In this document: positions 13,207 to 14,793 of the stretch, piece after piece
Layout: each line of letters begins with the position of its first letter
Position numbering within the stretch: position 1 is the stretch's first letter
NCBI GenBank assembly: GCA_937864385.1
Contig: CALMJN010000476.1
Coordinates: 1-14,793, forward strand
Origin: an uncultured Methanosarcinales archaeon
GTDB taxonomy: Archaea; Halobacteriota; Methanosarcinia; Methanotrichales; Methanotrichaceae
DNA: 14,793 bases
Direction: 5' to 3'
Made by a program: the position numbers and the translations under genes
The notes under the pieces: model-generated
Databases searched by the model: none
What the model was told of the DNA's origin: nothing
What the model saw: the letters and a program-made list of their open reading frames with translations, nothing else

Positions 13207-14442
13207 ATGAGTGAAACATCGGCCATTCCCGGTCAAGACAGCATTCAAGAGTCCTATATCAAGAGAATAGCCGCACTGCAATCCGACAACAAGAGCCTTA
13301 CGGATGAGTTGGAGACGACTAGAATGGAGAGGGAGGAGGTCAGAGCCAAGCTCTTCGAGTCTCTCATAGCCAACAAAAAGTATCTGCGGGAGCTGGAGCG
13401 GCTGAGGAAGGAGAATCTCACCCTCAAGAGGATGCCGCTGTTCCTGGCCACGGTCCTGGAGATGGGGCCGGACTATGTCCTGCTCCGCCAGCACGGGAAC
13501 AATCAGGAGTTCATCACCACCGTACCCGAGGAGCTGCAGGATGACATTCAGCCAAACTCCCGGGTGGCGGTAAACAACTCCCTGACCATCGTCAGGGTCC
13601 TGGACCGCTCCGTTGATGTTCGGGCCAAGATCATGGAGCTGGTAGAGGCTCCCGATCTCTCCTACGATCAGGTGGGCGGCCTGGAAAGCCAGATTCAGGA
13701 GATCAGGGAGACGGTGGAGCTGCCCCTCACCAATCCGGCCATCTTCCAGGATATAGGCATTGAGCCTCCCAGAGGAGTCCTGCTCTATGGCCTTCCCGGA
13801 ACAGGCAAGACCATGCTGGCCAAGGCCGTGGCTCATGAGTCCAAAGCTACCTTCATCCACATGTCCGGCTCAGAGCTGGTGCACAAGTTCATCGGAGAGG
13901 GGGCCCAGCTCGTCCGCGATATATTCCAGATGGCCCGGGAGAAGGCGCCCAGCATCATATTCATAGATGAGATCGATGCCGTAGGCAGCATTCGCACCCA
14001 TGACGGGACCACGGGGAGCGCTGAGGTCAACCGCACCATGATGCAGCTACTGGCGGAGATGGACGGCTTTCGAACCCGGGGCGACATCAAGATCATCGCC
14101 GCCACCAACAGGATCGATATCCTCGATCCGGCCCTGCTCCGCCCCGGCCGCTTCGACAGGATCATAGAGATCCCCATGCCCTCCGCAGAAGCGCGGCAGA
14201 AGATCCTGGAGATTCACTCCCGCAAGATGAAGAAGGAAGAGGATGTGGACCTCTTAGAGATCGCAAAAGAGACGGAAGAGGCGAGCGGTGCCGACATAAA
14301 GGCCATTGTGGTGGAGGCAGGCATGAACGCCCTGCGCCGGGGTGCATCCGTCGTATCCAGAAGGGACTTCGACGCCGCGATCAGAAAGGTGTTGGGGGAC
14401 GAGGTCCAGGGATCGGAAGAGTCCCTGAGGATGTTCTCTTAG
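13207..14442 (+). CDS. pan: Proteasome-activating nucleotidase (PAN), AAA ATPase
   Basis: PAN is the hexameric ATPase that unfolds substrates and feeds them into the archaeal 20S proteasome; it is related to the Rpt ATPases of the 26S proteasome. The 411-residue product has an N-terminal coiled coil (about 15-75, rich in Leu/Glu/Arg), an OB-fold domain (about 78-140), and an AAA domain. The Walker A is GLPGTGKT at 195-202 (Leu where Pro is usual), the pore loop is KFIGEGA, the Walker B is IIFIDEID at about 250-257, and the arginine-finger region is RPGRFDR. The C-terminus is RMFS. The canonical HbYX tail that docks into the 20S ring is thus a Met-Phe-Ser variant with Phe for Tyr. It has its own promoter and a strong terminator follows. 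Confidence 0.96.
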   Translation: MSETSAIPGQDSIQESYIKRIAALQSDNKSLTDELETTRMEREEVRAKLFESLIANKKYLRELERLRKENLTLKRMPLFLATVLEMGPDYVLLRQHGNNQEFITTVPEELQDDIQPNSRVAVNNSLTIVRVLDRSVDVRAKIMELVEAPDLSYDQVGGLESQIQEIRETVELPLTNPAIFQDIGIEPPRGVLLYGLPGTGKTMLAKAVAHESKATFIHMSGSELVHKFIGEGAQLVRDIFQMAREKAPSIIFIDEIDAVGSIRTHDGTTGSAEVNRTMMQLLAEMDGFRTRGDIKIIAATNRIDILDPALLRPGRFDRIIEIPMPSAEARQKILEIHSRKMKKEEDVDLLEIAKETEEASGADIKAIVVEAGMNALRRGASVVSRRDFDAAIRKVLGDEVQGSEESLRMFS

Positions 14443-14452
14443 AGATTTTCTC

Positions 14453-14479
14453 GGGGCATGAGCCCCTTTTATTTTATTT
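14453..14479 (+). terminator. Hairpin plus T-rich terminator after PAN
   Basis: A perfect 5-bp G/C stem (GGGGC at 14453-14457 with GCCCC at 14462-14466, loop ATGA) is followed at once by TTTTATTTTATTT. It lies 10 bases past the PAN stop codon. The T/A-rich tail could also serve as the TATA box of a downstream transcript. Confidence 0.75.
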
Positions 14480-14506
14480 GGCATTGCTTATCTACAGCGA
14501 CAGCAA

Positions 14507-14689
14507 ATGACCATACCATTAGTAGAATCACTTGCCGAATGCATGCTGGTGAATTGCTTCCCCCTTGTGGCGGCCAAGATCCAGATTAAAATGGAACAGA
14601 TCATGCAGCCCATGATCCGCCTGCTGTTCTCGGCCGCCATCTGCACCATTGGCCTGATGCGGATCATCCATCAGGAACTCAAGCCCTGA
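14507..14689 (+). CDS. Doubtful small ORF, 60 aa
   Basis: I do not recognise the product. The 60-residue protein is Met/Ile/Leu-rich with an amphipathic to hydrophobic middle (PMIRLLFSAAICTIGLMRI) and three Cys, and could be a small membrane-associated peptide. It is supported by position: the ATG lies about 33 bases after the A/T tract 14467-14479, which would give a leader of about 7 bases. Against it, there is no ribosome-binding site, length alone proves nothing at this GC content, and the opposite strand is also partly open. It may equally be a non-coding stretch between PAN and the next gene. Confidence 0.35.
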   Translation: MTIPLVESLAECMLVNCFPLVAAKIQIKMEQIMQPMIRLLFSAAICTIGLMRIIHQELKP

Positions 14690-14740
14690 GGGATCGGTTC
14701 ACTATTTCCTTGCCCTTCGATCTTAGCTTTTGATGAGATA

Positions 14741-14760
14741 GGGCTTAACTTCATAAGCCT
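14741..14760 (+). repeat. Inverted repeat (hairpin) near the right edge
   Basis: GGCTTA (14742-14747) and TAAGCC (14754-14759) form a perfect 6-bp stem with a 6-base loop, extended by one G-T pair. No T-run follows, so it is not an obvious terminator. The rest of 14690-14793 shows no gene. The window ends with GGCAGGAGG, which looks like the ribosome-binding site of a gene just beyond the edge. Confidence 0.4.
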
Positions 14761-14793
14761 GGCCCTGCAAAGCTATTTGGAATAGGCAGGAGG

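Noticed and set aside
13138..13860. 240-codon minus-strand ORF opposite PAN
   Set aside because: It covers the PAN promoter and coiled-coil region in antisense and has a Leu/Gly/Gln-rich shadow composition.
1..14793. CRISPR array, insertion sequence, tRNA or rRNA, toxin-antitoxin or defence system
   Set aside because: I saw no regularly spaced direct repeats, transposase motifs, cloverleaf sequences or known defence domains; the window looks like core chromosome.

Overview
The window reads as ordinary chromosomal DNA of a methanogenic archaeon, most likely from the Methanothrix (Methanosaeta)/Methanosarcinales area. The basis is gene content: an archaeal-type S-adenosylmethionine synthetase, the proteasome-activating nucleotidase PAN, an LSm protein, the archaeal cobamide genes cobZ-cobS-cobY, DUF373 and DUF5611 proteins, and a large N-glycosylation-rich DUF11 surface protein. 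A/T-rich TATA-like boxes sit about 26 bases before many starts. The lineage is an inference from content; no rRNA or tRNA is present to fix it. I saw no mobile element, CRISPR array, rRNA or tRNA.

Layout. (1) About 3..3518 (+): the 3' part of a very large secreted DUF11-repeat protein whose 5' end lies outside the window. (2) 3597..3830 (+): a small unknown protein. (3) 6168/6225..3969 (-): an operon for the last steps of cobamide (B12-type) nucleotide-loop assembly, cobZ > cobS > cobY, followed by an unknown 123-codon gene. The genes touch or overlap, and most start with TTG. (4) 6274..7492 (+), divergent from cobZ: a PII-like protein, a NifU-type Fe-S scaffold domain, an LSm RNA-binding protein, and a winged-helix protein with a C-terminal four-cysteine motif resembling the Fe-S transcription factor TFE-beta/RPC34. 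(5) 9609..7596 (-): a DUF373 membrane protein followed 4 bases later by a GXGXG beta-helix protein (FwdC/GltB-domain-3 family). (6) 9714..10193 (+): a small secreted protein with an SCP2-like pattern. (7) 11473..10190 (-): a ThiC-family radical SAM enzyme. (8) 11618..11932 (+): a DUF5611 protein. (9) 13087..11939 (-): archaeal methionine adenosyltransferase, divergent from (10) 13207..14442 (+): PAN, which ends at a clear hairpin/T-rich terminator. The last 350 bases hold a doubtful 60-codon ORF and a hairpin.

Functional threads. Cofactor metabolism dominates: cobamide assembly, thiamine pyrimidine (or possibly the cobamide lower ligand) and AdoMet. AdoMet is also the co-substrate of the ThiC-family enzyme. 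A second thread is RNA/transcription and Fe-S biology in the PII-NifU-LSm-TFE-beta-like cluster. The points most worth a second look are that cluster, the unknown gene coupled to cobY, the TTG-start operon, the duplicated module inside the surface protein, the short cysteine motif of the ThiC-family protein, and the HbFX-type tail of PAN.
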